From assembly GCA_023382975.1 (NCBI GenBank), contig JAHDXO010000049.1, positions 22,162 to 86,161 of the forward strand: a stretch of DNA of 64,000 nt, written 5' to 3'. Made by a program: the position numbers and the translations under genes. The notes beneath the pieces are model-generated. The model was not told the origin of the DNA and ran no database searches. It saw nothing but the letters and a program-made list of their open reading frames with translations. The stretch's first letter is position 1. Every line of letters begins with the position of its first letter. Source of the stretch: Pirellulaceae bacterium. GTDB lineage: Bacteria; Planctomycetota; Planctomycetia; Pirellulales; Pirellulaceae. Positions 25,781 through 35,063 of this stretch are shown here, in pieces.

Positions 25781-28006
25781 ATGGCAGACGAACGTACGGA
25801 GTATCAGAGCCAGCAAGAGCAGTCGCGGGCGCGGCGACTCAGTTTGCAGCGAACCGAGCCGCCGGGCCAGCCGGCGGGCTACGAGATGCAGCGGTTCCTG
25901 GGCGCTGGCGCATACGGCGAGGTTTGGGTCGCGCAGGACCGCAACACGGGACGGCAAGTCGCGATCAAATTCTATCTGCATCGCGGGGGGCTGGACTGGA
26001 CGTTGCTGTCGCGCGAGGTGGAGAAGCTGGTTTTCCTGTCGGCCGACCGCTACGTCGTGCAGTTGCTCGAAGTCGGCTGGGATGCCGACCCGCCGTACTA
26101 CGTCATGGAGTATGTCGAGAACGGTTCGCTGGACGACTTGCTGCGCGACCACGGACGCTTGTCCCCCGAGGAAGCGGCGGTTTTGTTCCGGGAGATCGCG
26201 ATCGGACTGACGCACGCGCACGGCAAAGGGGTTCTGCACTGCGATTTGAAGCCGGCGAACATCCTGTTGGACCAGGACCACCGCCCGCGACTGGCCGATT
26301 TCGGCCAGTCCCGTTTGTCCCACGAACAGACGCCGGCACTGGGCACGCTGTTCTACATGGCGCCGGAGCAAGCGGACTTGCGGGCCGTCCCGGACGCGCG
26401 CTGGGACGTGTACGCCCTGGGCGCGATGCTGTTCTGCATGCTGACCGGTTCGCCGCCGCACCGCGAGAACGCGCGCATCCAAAGGATCGATGCAGCCCCG
26501 AATCTGCCGGCGCGGTTGGAGAGTTATCGCCGCGAAATCTGCGAAGGCCCCGTCCCGGACCAGCATCGCCAGATTCCCGGCGTGGACGGCATGCTAGCAG
26601 ACATCGTCGACCGTTGCTTGGCGATCGACCCCGAGACCCGCTACCCCAACGTCCAAGCCGTGTTGGACGCGCTGCAAACGAGGCAAGAAGCCCGGATGCG
26701 TCGCCCGCTGATGCTGCTGGGACTGGTCGCCCCCGCCGTGCTGCTGCTGATCATGATCGCGGTCTACTTCCGCGCCTTTGGCCGTGCGGTCGATCAAGCA
26801 GAGCGGATGGTCACTCGCCAAACCTACCGCAGCAACCAATTCGCCGCCAAGTTCCTGGCAAAGAGCTTCGAAGCCGAATTGGCGAGCAATTTCGAGTTCG
26901 TGGAGCGCGAATCGCGGCAGCCACAACTGCGCGAAGCGTTGGCGATTGCGTCGCAGAGTTTGCTGCTGGCCAAACTGGACGATCCGCACGTGGACCCCGA
27001 GCAACTGACCACCCTGCGCGAACAATTCCTGGCCGACCCCGCGCGAGGTCCGTTGACGGACTATCTTCAGAACCAGTTGGACCGATTGAATGCCGATGCG
27101 GGCGTCGCCGACGCCCAATTCGCCAGCCTGTTCGTCGTCAGCCGCCGAGGCACGATGATCGCCGATGCCTACCCCGATCGAATCGCCACTCGCTCCGTCG
27201 GCCGAAACTTCAGTTGGCGCACCTACTTCCACGGCGGACCCGAGGATCTCACCTGGGTGCGGTCCGAGGAACTTCCCGCGGTGATCGAAACGACGCATCT
27301 GTCCGCCGTGTTCAAGAGTCGCACGACGGAGCGCTGGAAAATCGCCATCACGACGCCGATCCTCGACCCGGCCCAGCCTGACCAACCCGTGCTGGGTGTG
27401 CTGGCACTGACCATCGACGTCGGCGATTTCGCCGTCTTCCGCAGCCAGGACGAAGCCACCGATTATTTCGCGATCCTGGTCGACAACCGTCCGGGGGAAC
27501 GGCGGGGGACGATTCTGCAGCATCCGCTGTACCGCAAGCAGCCACCCGCACGAGACTTCCTGGTATCCGAACGACAGTTGGCCGGCATTCAGCGCGAACC
27601 GTTCTATCCGTACCAGGATCCCTTGGCAGATGCCCCGGGAGGCGAACTCTACGCGGGTCGCTGGATTGCGGCGGCCGAGTCCGTGGACCTGCCAAAGCGC
27701 GGTAGTCCGGCGCGCGGCAACGGCCGGACCGATCTGCTGGTTCTGGTTCAAGTTCATGCGGACGTCGCCACGGCCCCGGTCGTCCAATTGGGACGGCGGC
27801 TGACTTTCGAGGGATTGGTCGCGCTAGCACTGATCGTGTCCGCGGTCGCGGCGCTGTGGATCATCGTGATCCGCATTCCGTGGCATCCCGGTCAGCGCCG
27901 TTCGGAAGGTGTGATCTTGCCGTCGGGGTCGAGTTCCTGGCAGGACGTGGCAACCCTGTCCGCAACCCGGCGGATCCAGCACGATGCGATCAAACCGCCC
28001 GAATAG
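25781..28006 (+). CDS. Transmembrane Ser/Thr protein kinase with extracytoplasmic Cache-like sensor
   Basis: A 741-residue protein. The kinase domain is N-terminal: FLGAGAYGEVW (33-43), VAIKFYLH, HCDLKPANIL near 152 (Cys replaces the usual Arg of HRD), DFGQSR, and MAPEQAD. A transmembrane helix (LMLLGLVAPAVLLLIMIAVYF, about 310-330) leads into a sensor region of about 340 residues with DAQFASLFVVSRRGTMIADAYP and FSWRTYFHGG, typical of Cache ligand-binding domains. A second helix (GLVALALIVSAVAALWIIVI, about 678-697) returns to a short cytoplasmic tail. It is likely a receptor kinase for a small molecule. ATG 25781 is used; a TTG at 25736 would add 15 residues. Confidence 0.9.
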   Translation: MADERTEYQSQQEQSRARRLSLQRTEPPGQPAGYEMQRFLGAGAYGEVWVAQDRNTGRQVAIKFYLHRGGLDWTLLSREVEKLVFLSADRYVVQLLEVGWDADPPYYVMEYVENGSLDDLLRDHGRLSPEEAAVLFREIAIGLTHAHGKGVLHCDLKPANILLDQDHRPRLADFGQSRLSHEQTPALGTLFYMAPEQADLRAVPDARWDVYALGAMLFCMLTGSPPHRENARIQRIDAAPNLPARLESYRREICEGPVPDQHRQIPGVDGMLADIVDRCLAIDPETRYPNVQAVLDALQTRQEARMRRPLMLLGLVAPAVLLLIMIAVYFRAFGRAVDQAERMVTRQTYRSNQFAAKFLAKSFEAELASNFEFVERESRQPQLREALAIASQSLLLAKLDDPHVDPEQLTTLREQFLADPARGPLTDYLQNQLDRLNADAGVADAQFASLFVVSRRGTMIADAYPDRIATRSVGRNFSWRTYFHGGPEDLTWVRSEELPAVIETTHLSAVFKSRTTERWKIAITTPILDPAQPDQPVLGVLALTIDVGDFAVFRSQDEATDYFAILVDNRPGERRGTILQHPLYRKQPPARDFLVSERQLAGIQREPFYPYQDPLADAPGGELYAGRWIAAAESVDLPKRGSPARGNGRTDLLVLVQVHADVATAPVVQLGRRLTFEGLVALALIVSAVAALWIIVIRIPWHPGQRRSEGVILPSGSSSWQDVATLSATRRIQHDAIKPPE

Positions 28007-28027
28007 GCAGCCGTTGGAGTTCACGCT

Positions 28028-28100
28028 GGGGTCGGGAGTCGTTTTCGGGCAACAATCACCCACAGGGAAGACCCTTTGCTCGAAAACGACTCCCGACCCC
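28028..28100. repeat. GGGGTCGGGAGTCGTTTTCG inverted repeat, copy 2
   Basis: The 20-base arms at 28028-28047 and 28081-28100 are identical to those at 14449-14521, while the 33-base spacer differs completely. It lies 21 bases after the receptor kinase stop and could end its transcript. Confidence 0.85.
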
Positions 28101-28133
28101 TTCCGCAGAACCCCAGGCAGCATCCCCGCCTCG

Positions 28134-28148
28134 CAGGCTGGCAGCCTG
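28134..28148. repeat. CAGGCTGGCAGCCTG palindrome
   Basis: A near-perfect short palindrome that recurs at 33221-33233 (CAGGCTGGCAGCC), in both cases followed by TGTGCT or TATGCT. It is a small dispersed repeat of unknown role. Confidence 0.5.
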
Positions 28149-28368
28149 TGCTTCGAGCGCGGCCAGGCCGGATAGTTTGCGCCATTTCACACAATTGACA
28201 GCTTGCCGATAGCTGGCATCCGATCCCGGTCCACACGGCCAAAAAACCTGAGTGTTGTTGCAGCCGTTTCGGTGCCGATATGTTCCATAGCTGGCCAGGG
28301 TTTCTTTCGCGCTGGCCGAGGGCTGCCATCGACCCAGACCGACCGGCAGATCACGGAGGATCTCGAAG

Positions 28369-28659
28369 GTGTCCACGGAAATCAACGTCCTGGCGTTAGT
28401 CAAGGGCAACGAGCGTTACATCTTTCTGTTCGACGACGACAACCGGGTGGAGACGTTGCGCCAAATCGGGCGGTACGCGGCCAATCCCGAGTTGAGTTTC
28501 ACTTGGTACGACGCGGCGGTGATGAGCCAGAAGATCCGCCAAGCGGCGGCGGAACAGAAGAAGACGGCGCGCAGCAGTTTCGACCTGTCGAACCGATTCC
28601 AGTTGCCTTTGCCCACCGACAGCCATTTCGATCAGTTCGACGATCGGGAAGCCGCTTGA
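28369..28659 (+). CDS. Small protein of unknown function upstream of xerC
   Basis: A 96-residue protein with a GTG start at 28369, preceded by GGAGGA at about 8 bases. It has a compact N-terminal beta-rich region (INVLALVKGNERYIFLFDDDN), then an amphipathic region (ETLRQIGRYAANPELSFTWYDAAVMSQKIRQ) and an acidic tail. I do not recognise it. One base separates its stop from the xerC ATG, so it is co-transcribed with the recombinase and may modulate it or its regulation. Its conservation beside xerC in other planctomycetes would be informative. Confidence 0.65.
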   Translation: MSTEINVLALVKGNERYIFLFDDDNRVETLRQIGRYAANPELSFTWYDAAVMSQKIRQAAAEQKKTARSSFDLSNRFQLPLPTDSHFDQFDDREAA

Positions 28660-28660
28660 C

Positions 28661-29560
28661 ATGCAGGCCGCCATCTCGCGTTTCTTGCGATACTTGCTGG
28701 TCGAGCGGAATTCGTCGCCGCTGACCGTCAAGTCGTACCGCGAGGACTTGACATCGTTGGACGAGTTCCTGACCGAGAGCTACGGTCACCCGCCGGAACC
28801 GGCTGAGATCACCGCGCTGGATCTGCGCGGCTACGTCGCGGCGCTGCACGAGGCGGGATACGCCAAGACATCCGTCGCGCGGCGCCTGGCTTCGCTGCGC
28901 AGCTTCTTCCGCTTTGCCCAGCGCGAGGGCTATGCCGATTCGAATCCAGCCAAGCCGCTGCGCAATCCGCGTCCGGACCGGAACCTGCCGCACTTCCTGA
29001 CGACCGACGAGATCGGCAAACTGCTGGACAGCCCGCCAGGCGACAGTCCCGCGGGCCTGCGCGACCGCGCGATGCTGGAAACCATGTATTCCGCCGGACT
29101 CCGCGTGAGCGAATTGGTGGGCATCAACGACGGCGATCTGGATCCCGAGGGCGGATTGGTGCGGATACGTGGCAAGGGCCGCCGCGAGCGGCTGGCGCCG
29201 TTGGGATCGTACGCCTTGCAGGCCATCGATCGTTGGCAGAGTTGCCGAACCCTCTCGCCGCGCGAACCCAAGGGCCCCGAGGCTCCGCTGTTCGTCAACA
29301 AATTCGGCCGCCGGTTGACGACGCGCAGCGTGGGCCGCATGCTGGAAAAGTACTTGAAGATCACCGGGCTGGATCTGCGGACATCGCCCCACACGCTACG
29401 GCACAGCTTCGCGACCCATCTGCTGGACCGCGGCGCCGACATCCGCAGCGTTCAGGAATTGCTGGGGCACAAGAGCTTGGTCACCACACAGATCTACACG
29501 CACGTTAGCACGACCGGTCTGCGCGAAGTCTACGAGCGCGCCCACCCGAGGGCCAACTGA
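28661..29560 (+). CDS. xerC: Tyrosine recombinase XerC/XerD
   Basis: A 299-residue protein of normal length. The N-terminal SAM-like DNA-binding domain (FLRYLLVERNSSPLTVKSYREDL...) covers about residues 1-100. The catalytic domain shows Arg in GLRVSELVGI (about 148), the beta-hairpin Lys in RGKGRRERLAPL, H-x-x-R in SPHTLRHSFATHLL (about 244-247), LLGHKSLVTTQIYTHVS with the second His and the nucleophilic Tyr. It resolves chromosome dimers at dif sites with its partner recombinase. No dif-like site was found nearby. XerC is preferred over XerD by general similarity only. Confidence 0.92.
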   Translation: MQAAISRFLRYLLVERNSSPLTVKSYREDLTSLDEFLTESYGHPPEPAEITALDLRGYVAALHEAGYAKTSVARRLASLRSFFRFAQREGYADSNPAKPLRNPRPDRNLPHFLTTDEIGKLLDSPPGDSPAGLRDRAMLETMYSAGLRVSELVGINDGDLDPEGGLVRIRGKGRRERLAPLGSYALQAIDRWQSCRTLSPREPKGPEAPLFVNKFGRRLTTRSVGRMLEKYLKITGLDLRTSPHTLRHSFATHLLDRGADIRSVQELLGHKSLVTTQIYTHVSTTGLREVYERAHPRAN

Positions 29561-29675
29561 CCGCTCGCTGCCGAGTCGCGCTCGGCGGCGCGCACCTCGA
29601 GTGGCACGCGTCCGCCGGTTCGAATTGCGACCCACTTGCTCAAGTCGGGTTCCGCGGCGCGCGACTCGCCTCTTG

Positions 29676-30308
29676 TCAGGCCAGACCGCGCCGGACTGCC
29701 CACACGGCCGCCTCGGTTCGATCGGCGGCATCCAACTTGCGCAGGATGTTCTGGACGTGTTCTTTGACCGTCTCGATGCTGACGTTCAACGACCGACCGA
29801 TCTCGCGGTTGCTCAAACCGTACGCCAAGTGACGCAGCACCTGATACTCGCGCTTCGTTAAGGGCACATCGTCGGCCACGGGATCCTTCCGCTTGGCCAA
29901 CAACTCCTTAATCTTGTTCAGTCGGCCTTCGACGGGAGGCGCTTCCCCCCGAGCAGCCCGCTGAATCGCCGCCACGAACTCCTCCGCCGGAACGTCCTTC
30001 TGGACGAAACCATCGGCGCCCAAGGCGACCGAACGGGCGATGTACGTCGGATTGTCGTGCGCCGACATCATCACCACGCGGGTCTGAGGCGACTCGTCCC
30101 GCAACCGCTCCAGCGCGTCCAGGCCATCCAGTTCGGGCATCATCACGTCCATTAACAGGACGTTCGGCCGGTGCGCAAGCGACATCTCGATGGCTTCGAG
30201 TCCGTTGGCCGCTTCGGCCACGATCTCGATGTCTTCGTCGCTCAACATGCTTTCGATCCCTTTGCGAATGATCGCTTGATCGTCCGCAACAATCAACTTA
30301 ATTCCCAC
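29676..30308 (-). CDS. NarL/FixJ-type response regulator
   Basis: A 210-residue protein from the GTG at 30308, with AGGAG 7 bases upstream; the longer frame up to 30452 lacks a ribosome site and adds a non-homologous stretch. The receiver domain has acidic D9/D10, phospho-acceptor D54 in NVLLMDVMMPELDG, Thr/Ser in VVMMSAHD and Lys in FVQKDVPAEEF. The C-terminal LuxR-type helix-turn-helix is clear: LTKREYQVLRHLAYGLSNREIGRSLNVSIETVKEHVQNILRKL. The cognate kinase is not in the window. It is divergent from the NtrC-like gene, sharing a 319-base intergenic region. Confidence 0.92.
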   Translation of the reverse strand: MGIKLIVADDQAIIRKGIESMLSDEDIEIVAEAANGLEAIEMSLAHRPNVLLMDVMMPELDGLDALERLRDESPQTRVVMMSAHDNPTYIARSVALGADGFVQKDVPAEEFVAAIQRAARGEAPPVEGRLNKIKELLAKRKDPVADDVPLTKREYQVLRHLAYGLSNREIGRSLNVSIETVKEHVQNILRKLDAADRTEAAVWAVRRGLA

Positions 30309-30627
30309 AAGTCCGCTCCTATCAAGCGAAACAACCGGACCCAAAAAACCAAACCGATAGAACCACATCATAACGGGTTTTGCGAGAAAAACACAGTCAG
30401 CAGCGGAAATTTTCTCCGCAGACATCCGCCCTTCTTGCCGCGTCCAAACCAATCGATGGCACCGATTGTGACGGAAAGAACGAGATTGCGGCCCGCGGTT
30501 GCTCGCCGTGGGGGGAACGGTTCCGTCGTCCTCGCGTGCCCGAAATCACTCCTTTTGTTGACTCGATGCAACCTGTGACCTAGATAGATGGTGACAACTT
30601 GAATCGACAGCACCTGGTGAGGCGAAA
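30309..30627. other. Divergent promoter region between two response regulators
   Basis: No gene is supported in these 319 bases. It must contain the promoters for both the LuxR-type regulator (minus) and the NtrC-type regulator (plus), the latter proposed at 30558-30586. Confidence 0.5.
30558..30586 (+). promoter_or_regulatory. Putative sigma70 promoter of the NtrC-type gene
   Basis: TTGACT, a 17-base spacer and TAGATA lie 42 bases before the start codon of the sigma54-activator gene. Pattern match only. Confidence 0.45.
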
Positions 30628-32025
30628 ATGAAACAAGGTTCCCTGCTTCTGGTCGATGACGACCGTCTTGTTCTGGATTCGATGGCCGATTGGCTCCGCG
30701 AAAAAGGCTATCGAGTCGCCGAGGCCTGCTCGGCAGACGAGGCGATCCAACGCATCGATCAGACCGTCTTTGACGTCGTCCTGACCGATATCCGGCTCCA
30801 GCAGGGGGATGGTTTTGACGTGCTGGACCATTGCCAGCAGATCTGCCCCCAAACCACGGTCATCCTGATCACCGGATACGCCACGACGGACACGGCGGTC
30901 GATGCCATCCGCGCAGGGGCCTTCGACGTGCTGACCAAGCCGCTGATCGACGAAGAACTCGACCTGGCGATCAACCGGGCGCTGACGCAGCGGAAAGTGA
31001 TCGAAGAAAACGCCAAGCTCAAGGCCCAACTCGATCTCCGCTTCGGGATGGAGAATATCGTCGGCCATGACCACCGGATGCTGCGGATCTTCGACATGAT
31101 CGACAGCATCGCCGACACCAAGGCTACGGTGCTGATCACGGGCGAAAGTGGAACCGGCAAATCGCTCGTGGCCCGCGCCATCCATCGCCGCAGCGGGCGG
31201 CGCGACAAGCCGTTCGTCGAGATCGCCTGTGGAACGTTGCCCGAAACGCTGCTCGAGAGCGAGCTGTTCGGGCATGTCGCGGGGGCCTTTACGGGGGCTT
31301 CCAACGACAAGCTCGGCAAGTTCATGCAGGCCAACGGGGGCACCATTTTCCTGGACGAGATCGGCACATCTTCGCCGAACATGCAGGTCAAGCTGCTGCG
31401 ACTGCTGCAGGAGTTCGAGTTCGAGCAGGTCGGCGGAACCAAGACCTATCACGTCGACACGCGAGTGATCCTGGCGACCAACGACGACCTGACCCGCGCC
31501 GTCGCCGCGGGCCGCTTTCGCCAAGACCTGTACTATCGCGTCAACGTGATCAACATCGAATTGCCGCCGCTGCGGCAGCGGATTGCCGACATTCCGCTGC
31601 TGGCCGAGCACTTCCTGGCCCGCATCTGCCGAGAGACCGGCAAGACGGTCGACGGCTTCACGGAGGACGCGATGTCCCTGATGCAGGGTTATCATTGGCC
31701 CGGCAACGTGCGCGAACTGCAGAATGTGGTGGAACGCGCGGTGTTGTTGGGGAAACACCGCGTTGTGACGATCGACGACCTGCCGCGCGACATGAACGCC
31801 GCGGTTCCCGTTGCGGCTCGGCCCGCCCAGGGAAAGACGCTCAAACAGGCGCTCGAAGGCCCCGAGCGTCAGATCATCCTGGAAACCCTCCAGCACCACA
31901 ACTGGAACCGCAATGCGACCGCGGAACAACTGGGCATCAACCGCACGACCCTCTATAAGAAGATGAAGCGGCTGGGACTCGAAGACGGCAACTTCGTCCC
32001 GTCGGCTTACGCGGGTTACTGCTGA
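30628..32025 (+). CDS. NtrC-family sigma54-dependent response regulator
   Basis: A 465-residue protein. The receiver domain carries D11/D12, phospho-acceptor D54 (VVLTDIRLQQGDGF), TGYATTDTAVDAI and Lys in LTKPL. The AAA+ domain has Walker A GESGTGKS (about 172), ELFGHVAGAFTGAS containing the sigma54-contact loop GAFTGA (about 218), Walker B GGTIFLDEI and the Arg finger region FRQDLYYRVNV. The C-terminal Fis helix-turn-helix is NRNATAEQLGINRTTLYKKMKRLGL. It activates sigma54 promoters; its targets are unknown. The ATG follows GGTGAGG. Its end overlaps the convergent leucine-rich-repeat gene by 10 bases. Confidence 0.95.
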   Translation: MKQGSLLLVDDDRLVLDSMADWLREKGYRVAEACSADEAIQRIDQTVFDVVLTDIRLQQGDGFDVLDHCQQICPQTTVILITGYATTDTAVDAIRAGAFDVLTKPLIDEELDLAINRALTQRKVIEENAKLKAQLDLRFGMENIVGHDHRMLRIFDMIDSIADTKATVLITGESGTGKSLVARAIHRRSGRRDKPFVEIACGTLPETLLESELFGHVAGAFTGASNDKLGKFMQANGGTIFLDEIGTSSPNMQVKLLRLLQEFEFEQVGGTKTYHVDTRVILATNDDLTRAVAAGRFRQDLYYRVNVINIELPPLRQRIADIPLLAEHFLARICRETGKTVDGFTEDAMSLMQGYHWPGNVRELQNVVERAVLLGKHRVVTIDDLPRDMNAAVPVAARPAQGKTLKQALEGPERQIILETLQHHNWNRNATAEQLGINRTTLYKKMKRLGLEDGNFVPSAYAGYC

Positions 32026-33011
32026 TCCGCGTCGGGATCCCCCGACAATACCTCGCATTCCGGCAGCGCTTGGCGCAAGCGTTCGGCCCCGGCCTCGGTC
32101 ACGCCGGTGCGCGTCACGTGCAAGGTGCGGAGCGTCTTCAGCCCACTCAGGGGATCGACTCCCGCGTCGCTGACTGCCGTGCGGCCGAGATGCAGAAAAC
32201 CGAGCTTTCCGAAATTGGCCAACTTGGACAACCCGGCATCGGTCACCTTCGTGTTATCCAAGTTCAACGACGTCAAACCCGTCAGCGGTTGCAGAGCGTC
32301 CAACCCTTCGTCGGTGACGCCCGTGGTGTACAGGTTCAGATCCGTCAGTTGCGGAAGCTTCGCCAAATGTACCAGCCCCGCGTCGCTGACCGCTGTCTTG
32401 CTGACGTTGACGCTGACCAGCGACGGACAAGCCGCCAACCGCTCGAGCGCCGCATCCGTGATCTTGGTATCCGCCAGCCGCAGACGCTGCAATTTGGGCA
32501 GCGCCGCGATCGACTCGGCGGCTGCGTCCGTGACCGCCGTTCCCTCCAACAGAAGCTCTTCCAATCGCTGCGCCGCCGCGATCTGCCGCAGACCCTGGTC
32601 GGTGACTCCCGTCGCGTCCAGGCCCAGCGACACCAACCGCGGCAGGTTGACCAAGTGGACCAGGCACGCGTCGCCCACCGGACAGCGAGTCAACTTGACA
32701 CTCTTCAGAAACGACTGTCCGGCCAGTCGTTCGAGATCCGCGTCGGCGATCTTCGCGTCCGTGAAATCGACGAGCACCAATTGCCCCTGGCCATCCAGCC
32801 GCGACTTCCCGCCCGCCTGCTCGATCCAGGCGACTAATTCGGCCGTCGCAGCGGTCGAATCCGTTTCCACCGCCGGCGGCGCATCGGTCGCCGTCTCGCC
32901 TCCCACGGGCGCAACGGCCGGCGCTTCACTCGGCGAAGTGCCGTCGCGCGGCCCGCACCCCGCCAGCCCGACGAACAACAGACTCAGCCACAACCCCGTT
33001 CGAACGCACAT
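32016..33011 (-). CDS. Leucine-rich-repeat lipoprotein
   Basis: A 331-residue protein from ATG 33011 with GGAGGG upstream. A lipoprotein signal, LWLSLLFVGLAGCGP, with the lipobox Cys near residue 19 anchors it to a membrane. After a low-complexity Ala/Thr/Pro stretch come about nine repeats of 22-24 residues with the pattern L..L.L..T.VTDAGL..LA, for example TGVTDQGLRQIAAAQRLEELLLEGT and TKVTDAGLSKLANFGKLGFLHLGRT. These are the bacterial LRR type found in many planctomycete outer proteins; they bind protein partners. The ligand is unknown. Confidence 0.88.
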   Translation of the reverse strand: MCVRTGLWLSLLFVGLAGCGPRDGTSPSEAPAVAPVGGETATDAPPAVETDSTAATAELVAWIEQAGGKSRLDGQGQLVLVDFTDAKIADADLERLAGQSFLKSVKLTRCPVGDACLVHLVNLPRLVSLGLDATGVTDQGLRQIAAAQRLEELLLEGTAVTDAAAESIAALPKLQRLRLADTKITDAALERLAACPSLVSVNVSKTAVSDAGLVHLAKLPQLTDLNLYTTGVTDEGLDALQPLTGLTSLNLDNTKVTDAGLSKLANFGKLGFLHLGRTAVSDAGVDPLSGLKTLRTLHVTRTGVTEAGAERLRQALPECEVLSGDPDADQQ

Positions 33012-33220
33012 GCCAATCCCTCCCCACCCCGTCTCCGAATTCGCGGGAACTCGGACAGCTCGCCACACAATTCCAAGAATCGCTCAATTCCTCCACCTCA
33101 ACACATTCCCGAACCCGAGATCGATTGTCAATCCATCCCGCGGGTTTCGGTTGCAGGGCTGCGCGCGGAGCATCCGCGAATCCTCTCGGTGCTCCGCACA
33201 GATCAACCTAACGTCGCCCA

Positions 33221-33233
33221 CAGGCTGGCAGCC
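33221..33233. repeat. CAGGCTGGCAGCC element, second copy
   Basis: It matches the first 13 bases of the palindrome at 28134-28148 and is again followed by a (T/C)ATGCT-like word. It lies 27 bases after the end of the oxidoreductase gene on the other strand. Confidence 0.45.
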
Positions 33234-33259
33234 TATGCTACGGGAGCTGCGGCGTTCGA

Positions 33260-34666
33260 TTACGCCAGGTCGGGCAGTTCGTAGCCTGGGCGGCGGGGGC
33301 GGCTTAGGTGTTGGTTGGCTTCGTCGCAGTTGGTGAAGCGCTCGGCGACGGCATCCCATTTCAGGCGTTGGCCGACCAAGCCGACGTCACGGACGATGTT
33401 GACCAAGTAGCACAGAGTCGTCGCGCGCTGGCCGATTTCGATGTCGGCCGTACAACGCTGGCGACTCTTGATGCAGTCAATCCAGTTTTCGATGTGGTAC
33501 GCCGTCTCGGGCCGCTGGTTCGGGCCGGGGTTGTCCGACGACCGGACCAGTTCCGGGGGATTGCTGGCCAGCTTGTTGCGGTTGATCTCGATCTTGCCGT
33601 TCTCGCCTACGAAGATCGCGCCCAGGCCGGGACCGCTGTCGCCGTCCAAGTGCAGCCGCAGCTCGGTGCCGCTGGCGAACCACATCCGCATCCTGGCCCG
33701 CGGGCCGCTCAGTTTCGCCATGCGGTGGTAGTCCACGCCCGTGTCGATGTCGCCCGTCTCGCCGAGTTGCACGCCGCCGACCGTCTCGCCGCTCGCGAAG
33801 CGGCCCGTTTCGCGATCCGCGACCGGTTCTTCCAGCAGAATCTCGACCGGTCCCGTGTCGTCGGTGCCCAGCGCCCGGTTGATCTGGTCGTAGCTGTGCG
33901 TGCCCCAGCCGGTGACGCCGAAGCACAGTCCGCCGCCGTCGTAGTCCCACCAGCGAGCCCAACCGCGGTGCAGGGCGGATTCGTACGGCCGCAACTCCGC
34001 TTGGTTCGTCCACAAATCCCACCACTTGTCGACGGGGCCTTGGACGTCGGCCGACGAAGTCTTCGTCCAGCGGAAGGGGCCGACGAAGTTCGGCGCCAGG
34101 ACAGTGCGGATCGGGCCGATCGCGCCGTTCTTGACCAAGTCGCTGGCCCAGTTGTTGATCGGCATCGACCGCTGCTGCGTGCCGACTTGCGTGACGCAGT
34201 TGTAGCGCCGCGCCGCGTTGACCATTGCCCGCCCCTCGGCGATCGTCAGACTCATGGGCTTTTCAATATACGTGTCCACGCCCATCTGCATGGCGAGGAT
34301 GGTGATCCAGGCGCGGGCATGAGTGGTCGTTTCCACCATCACCGCATCCAGCCGCTCTTGCTCGATCATTTTACGGAAGTCGTCGTACACGCCCCAAGGC
34401 TGGCCGCCGGACATGTCCTTGGCAAACTGCTCGGCCCGTGCCAGTTCCAAGTCGCAGGCGGCCACGACCTTGAACCCTTTGACATCGGCGGCTTCGCGAA
34501 TGCAGCGGGCTCGCCCCCCGCAACCGATCACGCCCACCCGCACCGACTCGCTGGGCGGCGCAGCTCCATCGCGGCCTAGCACGCCCGCGGGAACAAACAC
34601 CGGCAGTGCGAGCGCCGCCGCGCTGGTCTTGAGCATCTCGCGCCGAGTCCATTGGTTACGCTTCAT
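33260..34666 (-). CDS. Gfo/Idh/MocA-family oxidoreductase, Tat-exported
   Basis: A 468-residue protein from ATG 34666. A twin-arginine leader (WTRREMLKTSAAALALPVFVPAG) suggests folded export. The Rossmann fold shows GVIGCGGRARCIREA and AACDLELARAEQ, then VMVETTTHARAWITILAMQMGVDTYIEKPMSLTIAEG with the conserved EKP of the family. The C-terminal half is the Gfo/Idh/MocA alpha/beta domain. Enzymes of this family oxidise sugars or their derivatives with NAD(P), and Tat-exported versions with tightly bound cofactor are abundant in planctomycetes. The substrate is unknown. Confidence 0.9.
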   Translation of the reverse strand: MKRNQWTRREMLKTSAAALALPVFVPAGVLGRDGAAPPSESVRVGVIGCGGRARCIREAADVKGFKVVAACDLELARAEQFAKDMSGGQPWGVYDDFRKMIEQERLDAVMVETTTHARAWITILAMQMGVDTYIEKPMSLTIAEGRAMVNAARRYNCVTQVGTQQRSMPINNWASDLVKNGAIGPIRTVLAPNFVGPFRWTKTSSADVQGPVDKWWDLWTNQAELRPYESALHRGWARWWDYDGGGLCFGVTGWGTHSYDQINRALGTDDTGPVEILLEEPVADRETGRFASGETVGGVQLGETGDIDTGVDYHRMAKLSGPRARMRMWFASGTELRLHLDGDSGPGLGAIFVGENGKIEINRNKLASNPPELVRSSDNPGPNQRPETAYHIENWIDCIKSRQRCTADIEIGQRATTLCYLVNIVRDVGLVGQRLKWDAVAERFTNCDEANQHLSRPRRPGYELPDLA

Positions 34667-35063
34667 CGCAGGATCCCCCATAAGCTGAAGTACGTTCGAG
34701 TCCATAAGCGAAATCGGTTGCCCGACTCCCAAAGTGTCAGCACTTTCGGGTGTGTATGTCAAGACGGTCGAAAAGGGGATTGGATGTGTGCTGATGCTTT
34801 CAGTCGTCAGGCCAAAATCCTCCAGAATTGTCAATGAACTCGGCATTCTCATGCTTTGACCGTGTGACTCAGCGGCAAGAAAGGCCGCTATTTTGAGCTG
34901 TCGGATCAACAATCGACGATCTGAGCTTTGCTAGGCGAATGCCTTCAACTATAGTGGCTGCATACGATTCATCCTCTTCCGGAGTCGGTGTTTTTTCGGA
35001 AGTGCATTCAGCGTTTGAATGTCCGATTTCTGTTTTCTCTTGCATCCTTTTGAGGGACCTGCC
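34667..35063. other. Intergenic stretch upstream of the DUF1559 gene
   Basis: Nearly 400 bases with no supported gene, between divergent transcription units and less GC-rich than its surroundings. It contains the promoters for both neighbours. I see no clear conserved element. Confidence 0.5.

Larger units (their letters stand above)
28007..28368. other. Repeat-bearing intergenic region
   Basis: No gene is supported. The spacer holds the large inverted repeat at 28028-28100, a CTGGAGTTCACG-like word at its left end (CGTTGGAGTTCACGC), and the CAGGCTGGCAGCCTG palindrome at 28134-28148. GGAGG for the next gene is at 28355-28360. Confidence 0.55.

Noticed and set aside
28661..29560. An integrase marking a mobile element
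   Set aside because: Its length and motifs fit housekeeping XerC, and no attachment-site duplications or phage genes are nearby.
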